Assembly (NCBI GenBank): GCA_037349105.1
Contig: JAYJMM010000039.1
Location: 4,515,001-4,579,000 of the forward strand
Direction: 5' to 3'
Source: Limnomonas spitsbergensis
Taxonomy: Eukaryota > Chlorophyta > Chlorophyceae > Chlamydomonadales
DNA length: 64,000 nt
Positions 28,001-41,464 of this stretch are shown here, piece by piece. Position 1 is the first letter of the stretch. Every line of letters begins with the position of its first letter. A program made the translations under genes and the position numbers. The notes under the pieces were generated by a model, which saw nothing but the letters and a program-made list of their open reading frames with translations, ran no database searches and was not told where the DNA came from.

Positions 28001-31000
28001 ATCCTCCACCCACTGGCCCTTCACCCTTAATCCTAAACAAAGGGAATGGGGTATTTCTACAGAGTGGTGATTGCCCTCCTCCATGACTGGTGGATTGATG
28101 GGTCCAAGGGAATGGGCTGCATCCTCCACCCACTTGCCCTTCACTCTTAATCCTAAACAAAGGGAATGGGGTATTTCTACAGAGTGGTGATTGCCCTCCT
28201 CCATGACTGGTGGATTGATGGGTCCAAGGGAATGGGCTGCATCCTCCACCCACTGGCCCTTCACCCTTAATCCTAAACAAAGGGAATGGGGTATTTCTAC
28301 AGAGTGGTGATTGTCCTCCTCCATGACTGGTGGATTGATGGATCCAAGGGAATGGGCTGCATCCTCCACCCACTGGCCCTTCACCCTCAATCCTAAACAA
28401 AGGGAATGGGGTATTTCTACAGAGTGGTGATTGCCCTCCTCCATAACTGGTGGATTGATGGGTCCAAGGGAATGGGCTGCATCCTCCACCCACTGGCCCT
28501 TCACCCTTAATCCTAAACAAAGGGAATGGGGTATTTCTACAGAGTGGTGATTGTCCCTCCTCCATGACTGGTGGATTGATGGATCCAAGGGTATGGGCTG
28601 CATCCTCCACCCACTGGCCCTTCACCCTTAATCCTAAACAAAGGGAATGGGGTATTTCTACAGAGTGGTGATTGCCCTCCTCCATGACTGGTGGATTGAT
28701 GGGTCCAAGGGAATGGGCTGCATCCTCCACCCACTGGCCCTTCACCCTTAATCCTAAACAAAGGGAATGGGGTATTTCTACAGAGTGGTGATTGCCCTCC
28801 TCCATGACTGGTGGATTGATGGGTCCAAGGGAATGGGCTGCATCCTCCACCCACTGGCCCTTCACTCTTAATCCTAAACAAAGGGAATGGGGTATTTCTA
28901 CAGAGTGGTGATTGCCCTCCTCCATGACTGGTGGATTGATGGGTCCAAGGGTATGGGCTGCATCCTCCACCCACTGGCCCTTCACCCTTAATCCTAAACA
29001 AAGGGAATGGGGTATTTCTACAGAGTGGTGATTGCCCTCCTCCATGACTGGTGGATTGATGTGTCCAAGGGAATGGGCTGCATCCTCCACCCACTGGCCC
29101 TTCACCCTTAATCCTAAACAAAGGGAATGGGGTATTTCTACAGAGTGGTGATTGCCCTCCTCCATGACTGGTGGATTGATGGGTCCAAGGGAATGGGCTG
29201 CATCCTCCACCCACTGGCCCTTCACTCTTAATCCTAAACAAAGGGAATGGGGTATTTCTACAGAGTGGTGATTGCCCTCCTCCATGACTGGTGGATTGAT
29301 GGGTCCAAGGGAATGGGCTGCATCCTCCACCCACTGGCCCTTCACCCTTAATCCTAAACAAAGGGAATGGGGTATTTCTACAGAGTGGTGATTGCCCTCC
29401 TCCATGACTGGTGGATTGATGGGTCCATGGGAATGGGCTGCATCCTCCACCCACTGGCCCTTCACTCTTAATCCTAAACAAAGGGAATGGGGTATTTCTA
29501 CAGAGTGGTGATTGCCCTCCTCCATGACTGGTGGATTGATGGGTCCAAGGGAATGGGCTGCATCCTCCACCCACTGGCCCTTCACCCTGAATCCTAAACA
29601 AAGGGAATGGGGTATTTCTACAGAGTGGTGATTGCCCTCCTCCATGACTGGTGGATTGATGGGTCCAAGGGAATGGGCTGCATCCTCCACCCACTGGCCC
29701 TTCACTCTTAATCCTAAACAAAGGGAATGGGGTATTTCTACAGAGTGGTGATTGCCCTCCTTCATGACTGGTGGATTGATGGGTCCAAGGGAATGGGCTG
29801 CATCCTCCACCCACTTGCCCTTCACTCTTAATCCTAAACAAAGGGAATGGGGTATTTCTACAGAGTGGTGATTGCCCTCCTCCATGACTGGTGGATTGAT
29901 GGGTCCAAGGGAATGGGCTGCATCCTCCACCCACTGGCCCTTCACCCTTAATCCTAAACAAAGGGAATGGGGTATTTCTACAGAGTGGTGATTGCCCTCC
30001 TCCATGACTGGTGGATTGATGGGTCCAAGGGAATGGGCTGCATCCTCCACCCACTGGCCCTTCACTCTTAATCCTAAACAAAGGGAATAGGGTATTTCTA
30101 CAGAGTGGTGATTGCCCTCCTCCATGACTGGTGGATTGATGGGTCCAAGGGAATGGGCTGCATCCTCCACCCACTGGCCCTTCACTCTTAATCCTAAACA
30201 AAGGGAATGGGGTATTTCTACAGAGTGGTGATTGCCCTCCTCCATGACTGGTGGATTGATGGGTCCAAGGGAATGGGCTGCATCCTCCACCCACTGGCCC
30301 TTCACCCTTAATCCTAAACAAAGGGAATGGGGTGTTTCTACAGAGTGGTGATTGCCCTCCTCCATGACTGGTGGATTGATGGGTCCAAGGGAATGGGCTG
30401 CATCCTCCACCCACTGGCCCTTCACTCTTAATCCTAAACAAAGGGAATGGGGTATTTCTACAGAGTGGTGATTGCCCTCCTCCATGACTGGTGGATTGAT
30501 GGGTCCAAGGGAATGGGCTGCATCCTCCACCCACTGGCCCTTCACTCTTAATCCTAAACAAAGGGAATGGGGTATTTCTACAGAGTGGTGATTGCCCTCC
30601 TCCATGACTGGTGGATTGATGGATCCAAGGGTATGGGCTGCATCCTCCACCCACTGGCCCTTCACCCTTAATCCTAAACAAAGGGAATGGGGTATTTCTA
30701 CAGAGTGGTGATTGCCCTCCTCCATGACTGGTGGATTGATGAGTCCAAGGTAATGGGCTGCATCCTCCACCCACTGGCCCTTCACCCTTAATCCTAAACA
30801 AAGGGAATGGGGTATTTCTACAGAGTGGTGATTGCCCTCCTCCATGACTGGTGGATTGATGGGTCCAAGGGAATGGGCTGCATCCTCCACCCACTTGCCC
30901 TTCACTCTTAATCCTAAACAAAGGGAATGGGGTATTTCTACAGAGTGGTGATTGCCCTCCTCCATGACTGGTGGATTGATGGGTCCAAGGGAATGGGCTG

Positions 31001-34000
31001 CATCCTCCACCCACTGGCCCTTCACCCTTAATCCTAAACAAAGGGAATGGGGTATTTCTACAGAGTGGTGATTGTCCTCCTCCATGACTGGTGGATTGAT
31101 GGATCCAAGGGAATGGGCTGCATCCTCCACCCACTGGCCCTTCACCCTCAATCCTAAACAAAGGGAATGGGGTATTTCTACAGAGTGGTGATTGCCCTCC
31201 TCCATAACTGGTGGATTGATGGGTCCAAGGGAATGGGCTGCATCCTCCACCCACTGGCCCTTCACCCTTAATCCTAAACAAAGGGAATGGGGTATTTCTA
31301 CAGAGTGGTGATTGCCCTCCTCCATGACTGGTGGATTGATGGATCCAAGGGTATGGGCTGCATCCTCCACCCACTGGCCCTTCACCCTTAATCCTAAACA
31401 AAGGGAATGGGGTATTTCTACAGAGTGGTGATTGCCCTCCTCCATGACTGGTGGATTGATGGGTCCAAGGGAATGGGCTGCATCCTCCACCCACTGGCCC
31501 TTCACCCTTAATCCTAAACAAAGGGAATGGGGTATTTCTACAGAGTGGTGATTGCCCTCCTCCATGACTGGTGGATTGATGGGTCCAAGGGAATGGGCTG
31601 CATCCTCCACCCACTGGCCCTTCACTCTTAATCCTAAACAAAGGGAATGGGGTATTTCTACAGAGTGGTGATTGCCCTCCTCCATGACTGGTGGATTGAT
31701 GGGTCCAAGGGTATGGGCTGCATCCTCCACCCACTGGCCCTTCACCCTTAATCCTAAACAAAGGGAATGGGGTATTTCTACAGAGTGGTGATTGCCCTCC
31801 TCCATGACTGGTGGATTGATGTGTCCAAGGGAATGGGCTGCATCCTCCACCCACTGGCCCTTCACTCTTAATCCTAAACAAAGGGAATGGGGTATTTCTA
31901 CAGAGTGGTGATTGCCCTCCTCCATGACTGGTGGATTGATGGGTCCAAGGGAATGGGCTGCATCCTCCACCCACTGGCCCTTCACCCTTAATCCTAAACA
32001 AAGGGAATGGGGTATTTCTACAGAGTGGTGATTGCCCTCCTCCATGACTGGTGGATTGATGGGTCCAAGGGAATGGGCTGCATCCTCCACCCACTGGCCC
32101 TTCACTCTTAATCCTAAACAAAGGGAATAGGGTATTTCTACAGAGTGGTGATTGCCCTCCTCCATGACTGGTGGATTGATGGGTCCAAGGGAATGGGCTG
32201 CATCCTCCACCCACTGGCCCTTCACTCTTAATCCTAAACAAAGGGAATGGGGTATTTCTACAGAGTGGTGATTGCCCTCCTCCATGACTGGTGGATTGAT
32301 GGGTCCAAGGGAATGGGCTGCATCCTCCACCCACTGGCCCTTCACCCTTAATCCTAAACAAAGGGAATGGGGTGTTTCTACAGAGTGGTGATTGCCCTCC
32401 TCCATGACTGGTGGATTGATGGGTCCAAGGGAATGGGCTGCATCCTCCACCCACTGGCCCTTCACTCTTAATCCTAAACAAAGGGAATGGGGTATTTCTA
32501 CAGAGTGGTGATTGCCCTCCTCCATGACTGGTGGATTGATGGGTCCAAGGGAATGGGATGCATCCTCCACCCACTGGCCCTTCACTCTTAATCCTAAACA
32601 AAGGGAATGGGGTATTTCTACAGAGTGGTGATTGCCCTCCTCCATGACTGGTGGATTGATGGATCCAAGGGTATGGGCTGCATCCTCCACCCACTGGCCC
32701 TTCACCCTTAATCCTAAACAAAGGGAATGGGGTATTTCTACAGAGTGGTGATTGCCCTCCTCCATGACTGGTGGATTGATGAGTCCAAGGTAATGGGCTG
32801 CATCCTCCACCCACTGGCCCTTCACCCTTAATCCTAAACAAAGGGAATGGGGTATTTCTACAGAGTGGTGATTGCCCTCCTCCATGACTGGTGGATTGAT
32901 GGGTCCAAGGGAATGGGCTGCATCCTCCACCCACTTGCCCTTCACTCTTAATCCTAAACAAAGGGAATGGGGTATTTCTACAGAGTGGTGATTGCCCTCC
33001 TCCATGACTGGTGGATTGATGGGTCCAAGGGAATGGGCTGCATCCTCCACCCACTGGCCCTTCACCCTTAATCCTAAACAAAGGGAATGGGGTATTTCTA
33101 CAGAGTGGTGATTGTCCTCCTCCATGACTGGTGGATTGATGGATCCAAGGGAATGGGCTGCATCCTCCACCCACTGGCCCTTCACCCTCAATCCTAAACA
33201 AAGGGAATGGGGTATTTCTACAGAGTGGTGATTGCCCTCCTCCATAACTGGTGGATTGATGGGTCCAAGGGAATGGGCTGCATCCTCCACCCACTGGCCC
33301 TTCACCCTTAATCCTAAACAAAGGGAATGGGTATTTCTACAGAGTGGTGATTGCCCTCCTCCATGACTGGTGGATTGATGGATCCAAGGGTATGGGCTGC
33401 ATCCTCCACCCACTGGCCCTTCACCCTTAATCCTAAACAAAGGGAATGGGGTATTTCTACAGAGTGGTGATTGCCCTCCTCCATGACTGGTGGATTGATG
33501 GGTCCAAGGGAATGGGCTGCATCCTCCACCCACTGGCCCTTCACCCTTAATCCTAAACAAAGGGAATGGGGTATTTCTACAGAGTGGTGATTGCCCTCCT
33601 CCATGACTGGTGGATTGATGGGTCCAAGGGAATGGGCTGCATCCTCCACCCACTGGCCCTTCACTCTTAATCCTAAACAAAGGGAATGGGGTATTTCTAC
33701 AGAGTGGTGATTGCCCTCCTCCATGACTGGTGGATTGATGGGTCCAAGGGTATGGGCTGCATCCTCCACCCACTGGCCCTTCACCCTTAATCCTAAACAA
33801 AGGGAATGGGGTATTTCTACAGAGTGGTGATTGCCCTCCTCCATGACTGGTGGATTGATGTGTCCAAGGGAATGGGCTGCATCCTCCACCCACTGGCCCT
33901 TCACCCTTAATCCTAAACAAAGGGAATGGGGTATTTCTACAGAGTGGTGATTGCCCTCCTCCATGACTGGTGGATTGATGGGTCCAAGGGAATGGGCTGC

Positions 34001-37000
34001 ATCCTCCACCCACTGGCCCTTCACTCTTAATCCTAAACAAAGGGAATGGGGTATTTCTACAGAGTGGTGATTGCCCTCCTCCATGACTGGTGGATTGATG
34101 GGTCCAAGGGAATGGGCTGCATCCTCCACCCACTGGCCCTTCACCCTTAATCCTAAACAAAGGGAATGGGGTATTTCTACAGAGTGGTGATTGCCCTCCT
34201 CCATGACTGGTGGATTGATGGGTCCAATGGGAATGGGCTGCATCCTCCACCCACTGGCCCTTCACTCTTAATCCTAAACAAAGGGAATGGGGTATTTCTA
34301 CAGAGTGGTGATTGCCCTCCTCCATGACTGGTGGATTGATGGGTCCAAGGGAATGGGCTGCATCCTCCACCCACTGGCCCTTCACTCTTAATCCTAAACA
34401 AAGGGAATGGGGTATTTCTACAGAGTGGTGATTGCCCTCCTCCATGACTGGTGGATTGATGGGTCAAGGGAATGGGCTGCATCCTCCACCCACTGGCCCT
34501 TCACCCTTAATCCTAAACAAAGGGAATGGGGTATTTCTACAGAGTGGTGATTGCCCTCCTCCATGACTGGTGGATTGATGGGTCCAAGGGAATGGGCTGC
34601 ATCCTCCACCCACTGGCCCTTCACTCTTAATCCTAAACAAAGGGAATGGGGTATTTCTACAGAGTGGTGATTGCCCTCCTCCATGACTGGTGGATTGATG
34701 GGTCCAAGGGAATGGGCTGCATCCTCCACCCACTGGCCCTTCACTCTTAATCCTAAACAAAGGGAATGGGGTATTTCTACAGAGTGGTGATTGCCCTCCT
34801 CCATGACTGGTAGATTGATGGGTCCAAGGGAATGGGCTGCATCCTCCACCCACTGGCCCTTCACCCTTAATCCTAAACAAAGGGAATGGGGTAGTTTCTA
34901 CAGAGTGGTGATTGCCCTCCTCCATGACTGGTGGATTGATGGGTCCAAGGGAATGGGCTGCATCCTCCACCCACTGGCCCTTCACTCTTAATCCTAAACA
35001 AAGGGAATGGGGTATTTCTACAGAGTGGTGATTGCCCTCCTCCATGACTGGTGGATTGATGGGTCCAAGGGAATGGGCTGCATCCTCCACCCACTGGCCC
35101 TTCACCCTTAATCCTAAACAAAGGGAATGGGGTATTTCTACAGAGTGGTGATTGCCCTCCTCCATGACTGGTGGATTGATGGGTCCAAGGGAATGGGCTG
35201 CATCCTCCACCCACTGGCCCTTCACCCTGAATCCTAAACAAAGGGAATGGGGTATTTCTACAGAGTGGTGATTGCCCTCCTCCATGACTGGTGGATTGAT
35301 GGGTCCAAGGGAATGGGCTGCATCCTCCACCCACTGGCCCTTCACTCTTAATCCTAAACAAAGGGAATGGGGTATTTCTACAGAGTGGTGATTGCCCTCC
35401 TTCATGACTGGTGGATTGATGGGTCCAAGGGAATGGGCTGCATCCTCCACCCACTTGCCCTTCACTCTTAATCCTAAACAAAGGGAATGGGGTATTTCTA
35501 CAGAGTGGTGATTGCCCTCCTCCATGACTGGTGGATTGATGGGTCCAAGGGAATGGGCTGCATCCTCCACCCACTGGCCCTTCACCCTTAATCCTAAACA
35601 AAGGGAATGGGGTATTTCTACAGAGTGGTGATTGCCCTCCTCCATGACTGGTGGATTGATGGGTCCAAGGGAATGGGCTGCATCCTCCACCCACTGGCCC
35701 TTCACTCTTAATCCTAAACAAAGGGAATAGGGTATTTCTACAGAGTGGTGATTGCCCTCCTCCATGACTGGTGGATTGATGGGTCCAAGGGAATGGGCTG
35801 CATCCTCCACCCACTGGCCCTTCACTCTTAATCCTAAACAAAGGGAATGGGGTATTTCTACAGAGTGGTGATTGCCCTCCTCCATGACTGGTGGATTGAT
35901 GGGTCCAAGGGAATGGGCTGCATCCTCCACCCACTGGCCCTTCACCCTTAATCCTAAACAAAGGGAATGGGGTATTTCTACAGAGTGGTGATTGCCCTCC
36001 TCCATGACTGGTGGATTGATGGGTTCAAGGGAATGGGCTGCATCCTCCACCCACTGGCCCTTCACTCTTAATCCTAAACAAAGGGAATGGGGTATTTCTA
36101 CAGAGTGGTGATTGCCCTCCTCCATGACTGGTGGATTGATGGGTCCAAGGGAATGGGCTGCATCCTCCACCCACTGGCCCTTCACTCTTAATCCTAAACA
36201 AAGGGAATGGGGTATTTCTACAGAGTGGTGATTGCCCTCCTCCATGACTGGTGGATTGATGGATCCAAGGGTATGGGCTGCATCCTCCACCCACTGGCCC
36301 TTCACCCTTAATCCTAAACAAAGGGAATGGGGTATTTCTACAGAGTGGTGATTGCCCTCCTCCATGACTGGTGGATTGATGAGTCCAAGGGAATGGGCTG
36401 CATCCTCCACCCACTGGCCCTTCACCCTTAATCCTAAACAAAGGGAATGGGGTATTTCTACAGAGTGGTGATTGCCCTCCTCCATGACTGGTGGATTGAT
36501 GTGTCCAAGGGAATGGGCTGCATCCTCCACCCACTGGCCCTTCACCCTTAATCCTAAACAAAGGGAATGGGGTATTTCTACAGAGTGGTGATTGCCCTCC
36601 TCCATGACTGGTGGATTGATGGGTCCAAGGGAATGGGCTGCATCCTCCACCCACTTGCCCTTCACTCTTAATCCTAAACAAAGGGAATGGGGTATTTCTA
36701 CAGAGTGGTGATTGCCCTCCTCCATGACTGGTGGATTGATGGGTCCAAGGGAATGGGCTGCATCCTCCACCCACTGGCCCTTCACCCTTAATACTAAACA
36801 AAGGGAATGGGGTATTTCTACAGAGTGGTGATTGCCCTCCTCCATGACTGGTGGATTGATGGGTCCATGGGAATGGGCTGCATCCTCCACCCACTGGCCC
36901 TTCACTCTTAATCCTAAACAAAGGGAATGGGGTATTTCTACAGAGTGGTGATTGCCCTCCTCCATGACTGGTGGATTGATGGGTCCAAGGGAATGGGCTG

Positions 37001-38930
37001 CATCCTCCACCCACTGGCCCTTCACTCTTAATCCTAAACAAAGGGAATGGGGTATTTCTACAGAGTGGTGATTGCCCTCCTCCATGACTGGTGGATTGAT
37101 GGGTCCAAGGGAATGGGCTGCATCCTCCACCCACTGGCCCTTCACTCTTAATCCTAAACAAAGGGAATGGGGTATTTCTACAGAGTGGTGATTGCCCTCC
37201 TCCATGACTGGTGGATTGATGGGTCCAAGGGAATGGGCTGCATCCTCCACCCACTGGCCCTTCACTCTTAATCCTAAACAAAGGGAATGGGGTATTTCTA
37301 CAGAGTGGTGATTGCCCTCCTCCATGACTGGTGGATTGATGGGTCCAAGGGAATGGGCTGCATCCCCCACCCACTGGCCCTTCACCCTGAATCCTAAACA
37401 AAGGGAATGGGGTATTTCTACAGAGTGGTGATTGCCCTCCTCCATGACTGGTGGATTGATGGGTCCAAGGGAATGGGCTGCATCCTCCACCCACTGGCCC
37501 TTCACTCTTAATCCTAAACAAAGGGAATGGGGTATTTCTACAGAGTGGTGATTGCCCTCCTCCATGACTGGTGGATTGATGGATCCAAGGTTATGGGCTG
37601 CATCCTCCACCCACTGGCCCTTCACTCTTAATCCTAAACAAAGGGAATGGGGTATTTCTACAGAGTGGTGATTGCCCTCCTCCATGACTGGTGGATTGAT
37701 GGATCCAAGGGTATGGGCTGCATCCTCCACCCACTGGCCCTTCACTCTTAATCCTAAACAAAGGGAATGGGGTATTTCTACAGAGTGGTGATTGCCCTCC
37801 TCCATGACTGGTGGAGTGATGGATCCAAGGGTATGGGCTGCATCCTCCACCCACTGGCCCTTCACTCTTAATCCTAAACAAAGGGAATGGGGTATTTCTA
37901 CAGAGTGGTGATTGCCCTCCTCCATGACTGGTGGATTGATGGGTCCAAGGGAATGGGCTGCATCCTCCACCCACTGGCCCTTCACCCTGAATCCTAAACA
38001 AAGGGAATGGGGTATTTCTACAGAGTGGTGATTGCCCTCCTCCATGACTGGTGGATTGATGGGTCCAAGGGAATGGGCTGCATCCTTCACCCACTGGCCC
38101 TTCACTCTTAATCCTAAACAAAGGGAATGGGGTATTTCTACAGAGTGGTGATTGCCCTCCTTCATGACTGGTGGATTGATGGGTCCAAGGGAATGGGCTG
38201 CATCCTCCACCCACTTGCCCTTCACTCTTAATCCTAAACAAAGGGAATGGGGTATTTCTACAGAGTGGTGATTGCCCTCCTCCATGACTGGTGGATTGAT
38301 GGGTCCAAGGGAATGGGCTGCATCCTCCACCCACTTGCCCTTCACTCTTAATCCTAAACAAAGGGAATGGGGTATTTCTACAGAGTGGTGATTGCCCTCC
38401 TCCATGACTGGTGGATTGATGGGTCCAAGGGAATGGGCTGCATCCTCCACCCACTGGCCCTTCACTCTTAATCCTAAACAAAGGGAATGGGGTATTTCTA
38501 CAGAGTGGTGATTGCCCTCCTCCATGACTGGTGGATTGATGGGTCCAAGGGAATGGGCTGCATCCTCCACCCACTGGCCCTTCACTCTTAATCCTAAACA
38601 AAGGGAATGGGGTATTTCTACAGAGTGGTGATTGCCCTCCTCCATGACTGGTAGATTGATGGGTCCAAGGGAATGGGCTGCATCCTCCACCCACTGGCCC
38701 TTCACCCTTAATCCTAAACAAAGGGAATGGGGTGTTTCTACAGAGTGGTGATTGCCCTCCTCCATGACTGGTGGATTGATGGGTCCAAGGGAATGGGCTG
38801 CATCCTCCACCCACTGGCCCTTCACTCTTAATCCTAAACAAAGGGAATGGGGTATTTCTACAGAGTGGTGATTGCCCTCCTCCATGACTGGTGGATTGAT
38901 GGGTCCAAGGGAATGGGCTGCATCCTCCTA
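16081..38930. repeat. 120-bp satellite array, about 190 units
   Basis: Units contain CATGACTGGTGGATTGATGG, then a CCACCCACTGGCCCTTCAC segment, then CCTAAACAAAGGGAATGGGG. Register is exactly 120 bp except for single-base indels near 24353, 28553, 33331, 34229, 34465 and 34894. Two linked subtypes dominate: GGGTCCAAGGGA and GGATCCAAGGGT. Other variants are CACCCTT/CACTCTT/CACCCTGAAT and ACTTGCCC. Rare markers (CATAACTGG, GAATAGGG, GATGTGTCC) recur at multiples of 120 bp and reveal large duplicated modules. Two minus-strand frames are stop-free, giving 40-residue repeats such as EEGNHHSVEIPHSL. Common variants are mostly non-synonymous there, so I regard it as non-coding. The left edge is a diverged unit broken by unrelated sequence (16081-16205); the right edge at 38929 is abrupt. 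Confidence 0.97.
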
Positions 38931-39055
38931 AGGCATGGACGATTGGAGGGTTAACGCAATTCCAGTCCTCTGTTCTTAGATGATTTGAGAGGGGGGTCTT
39001 TATCTCTTTTTTCTCCCTTGCTTCATCTTTTCAGCTTCCAATTCAATACCTACAC

Positions 39056-39690
39056 GTTCGCGCCCTTGCCAGCAAGGCCTACAGATGTACATATGTACCG
39101 TCATTGACCCTATGTAAGGCAGCGACTGAACTACAGCCGTCACTCGCCACCTGTCAACCGTCAACCGTCAATTGTCTCCTGTCAATCGTCTCCCTTCACC
39201 TGACGCCTTACACCTGTCAACCGTCACCTGCCACAGAGGTGCTGGCGCTACTGGACCTCGCCAACATGTACAGTTGAAGGCCGGTGGACGGGGGGGCCCT
39301 GGGATCTCCCGCGTCTCATCACAAGCCTGGTCATCTAACCACTCCAGGTTTCATACCCCCCCCGTCCAAGGTCTATGGCCGCCTACGAGCTGGCGCATTT
39401 AAGGCCAGCGGCTGAGGGACCCTGGGAGCCTGGTCAACGAACCACTACTAGTTTCAACCCTCCCTCCCCTATGTCTATGTCCATGTCTATGGTCGCCTAC
39501 ATGCACAGTTGAAGGCCGGTGATCTGGGGGGACCCAGGGAACAAACATTTCATGTGTGCGCCCTTACTAGCCAGGCCTACTGATGTGACGCCTTTGACAC
39601 TACGTAAGGCAGCGACAGAACTATAACCGTTACCTGCCACCTGTCACCTATCAACCGTCACCTGTCAGCAAGGGGACCCTGGGATCCCAC
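39056..39690 (+). repeat. Diverged direct duplication with GTCAACCGTCA tracts
   Basis: About 110 bp at 39058-39175 (GCCTACAGATGT, then GTAAGGCAGCGACTGAACTA, then CACCTGTCAACCGTCA) is repeated in diverged form at 39560-39670. Between them a second theme, GTTGAAGGCCGGTG with GGGACCCTGGGA and a GGTTTCA...GCCGCCTAC part, occurs at 39268, 39412 and 39505. It leads into the 57-bp array that follows. The stretch 38931-39055 has no feature I recognise. Confidence 0.7.
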
Positions 39691-39703
39691 GTCCCAGCAC
39701 TAG

Positions 39704-40210
39704 CATGGCCGCCTACCACTCCTGGTTTCACCCCCACCCACCCACACCCCCCCCCATCCCAGGTGCATGGCCGCCTACCACTCCTGGTTTCACCCCCATC
39801 CACGCCCCCCCCCATCCCAGGTGCATGGCCGCCTACCACTCCTGGTTTCACCCCCACCCACGCCCCCCCCATCCCAGGTGCATGGCCGCCTACCACTCCT
39901 GGTTTCACCCCCACCCACGCCCCCCCCCCATCCCAGGTGCATGGCCGCCTACCACTCCTGGTTTCACCCCCACCCACGCCCCCCCCCCATCCCAGGTGCA
40001 TGGCCGCCTACCACTCCTGGTTTCACCCCCACCCACGCCCCCCCCCCATCCCAGGTGCATGGCCGCCTACCACTCCTGGTTTCACCCCCATCCACGCCCT
40101 CCCCATCCCAGGTGCATGGCCGCCTACCACTCCTGGTTTCACACCCACCCACGCCCCCCCCCATCCCAGGTGCATGGCCGCCTACCACTCCTGGTTTCAC
40201 ACCCACCCAC
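39704..40210 (+). repeat. 57-bp minisatellite, about 9 units, C-tract length variable
   Basis: Units start CATGGCCGCCTACCACTCCT, continue GGTTTCACCCCCACCCACG, then a run of 7 to 9 C, then ATCCCAGGTG. Length changes in the C run move units between 56 and about 62 bp and shift the frame, so the Pro-rich open frames in all three forward frames are not credible proteins. Confidence 0.92.
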
Positions 40211-40600
40211 GTGTTGTGTGTTCCTCCCATTCTGTTTTCTTTGCTGCTTTCCCCACCTGGTTCGCTCTGCCCGACCCTTTCGAAAAAAGGTTGTGGGGGT
40301 GTGTGTTAACTTTATAACAGCCTGGATTTTTGTGAAGCCTACCGCACCCGGATTCAGCCGATGGCGGGCGCCGTTTTCGCGTGACCCCAGGAGCCTCTCC
40401 TTGAGGAGGCGAGTGTGCTTGCGTGCGCACTGTCTGCATGCTTGGTCTTGCATGTTCTTCGTCTGTCGTCTGTTCCTGGCGGTCATGTTTTCCTCAGGTT
40501 TGTGTTCCGGTCTTCGTTATCTGGTCTCCTCCCGGTTCGCTCTGCCTAGCCCTTTTGAGAAAGACTTGGGTGGATGCGTCAACAAGTAAGGCTGCGGCCC
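40211..40600 (+). repeat. Diverged direct duplication around GGTTCGCTCTGCC
   Basis: The segment near 40260-40310 (GGTTCGCTCTGCCCGACCC followed by an AAAAAAGG stretch and a TGGG run) reappears at 40534-40590 as GGTTCGCTCTGCCTAGCCC. Spacing is about 275 bp. No convincing exon is present. Confidence 0.6.
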
Positions 40601-41261
40601 GGTGCAGTTACCCTAGAGGATGCCAGCGGCGCAGGGGTCGGCAGTGTGAGGCACGCCTGCCACTATGCTAGGGGAGATGGTGAGCATTAGGACGATGCGC
40701 TTTATGCTTGCTTCCAATGCCCTAGCGTCCAGGCAAAGTTACGAGGTGTGTATGGCCACCCAGACAGTGCCGCTGCTGACTAACGAGTTTGTTCCATTTT
40801 CCAGTTTATACTAACGTTCACACATTTCAGTACATTTTTGTGTGAAAGTGACTCCTCTTGTGAGGCCCAGGGTTAGGGAGTTCATTCACTCGTTGGTGCT
40901 TGCCCAGGGGGGTCACTGTTTTTTGCTCATGGTCCTAGAATATCAGGTGCCTGTACCGGCACATGTCCCATGCTCTCAAATTCATGGGCGCCTCACTCCG
41001 GTATCCTTCTTTCCTAGTGATGGGCGCCTTTGTCGCCGAGCCTTTTTCTTTTGGTCCAATGGTGTTACTGGTATCGACTCCCACACTTTCGCACACTGCC
41101 ACCAAATAGTAAAGACGTGCTTGTCTTGTCTGGCATTCCTTTTGGGGGTAGGGTATCATCCCTCTCTTATATCTTCTTTCTTTCTCCTCGTCCTTAGTAT
41201 CCCTCTCCTCTTTCTTTCTTTCTTCCATGTTGCCTACAGTCTCATTTTTTTTCATCCAGAC
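40601..41261. other. No recognisable feature
   Basis: Mixed-composition sequence with a TTTCTTTCTTTCTT pyrimidine tract near 41212. I see no supported gene, tandem array or element. Confidence 0.5.
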
Positions 41262-41322
41262 ATTTGGGCGCCCATGTGGCCAAGACTTTTTGAGCAGGGC
41301 CCAGATGTGGTATGTCATTGAC
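41262..41322 (+). repeat. Dispersed GAGCAGGGCCCAG family, copy 1
   Basis: Family layout: TTGGGCGCCCA, then GTGGCC, then CTTTTTGAGCAGGGCCCAG, then TGT and GTCATTGAC. This copy shows all parts in plus orientation. Related copies lie at 42178, 42450, 42640, 57728 and 59969. Confidence 0.75.
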
Positions 41323-41464
41323 TTACCACAACCTTCTAGCGGACGAGGATATACCCCTGAAACGGTACAGGAATGGAGTGTGGTACCATTTAGCTGAATG
41401 CAGAGGATTCATGAAAAACGTTGCCTAATATTCTGCACCCTCCAAATTGTTAATGACATTCTCT

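Noticed and set aside
15929..38885. Minus-strand repeat protein with 40-residue units in the 120-bp array
   Set aside because: Two overlapping frames are open at once, single-base indels switch between them, and most common variants change residues. This is what a neutral stop-free satellite gives.
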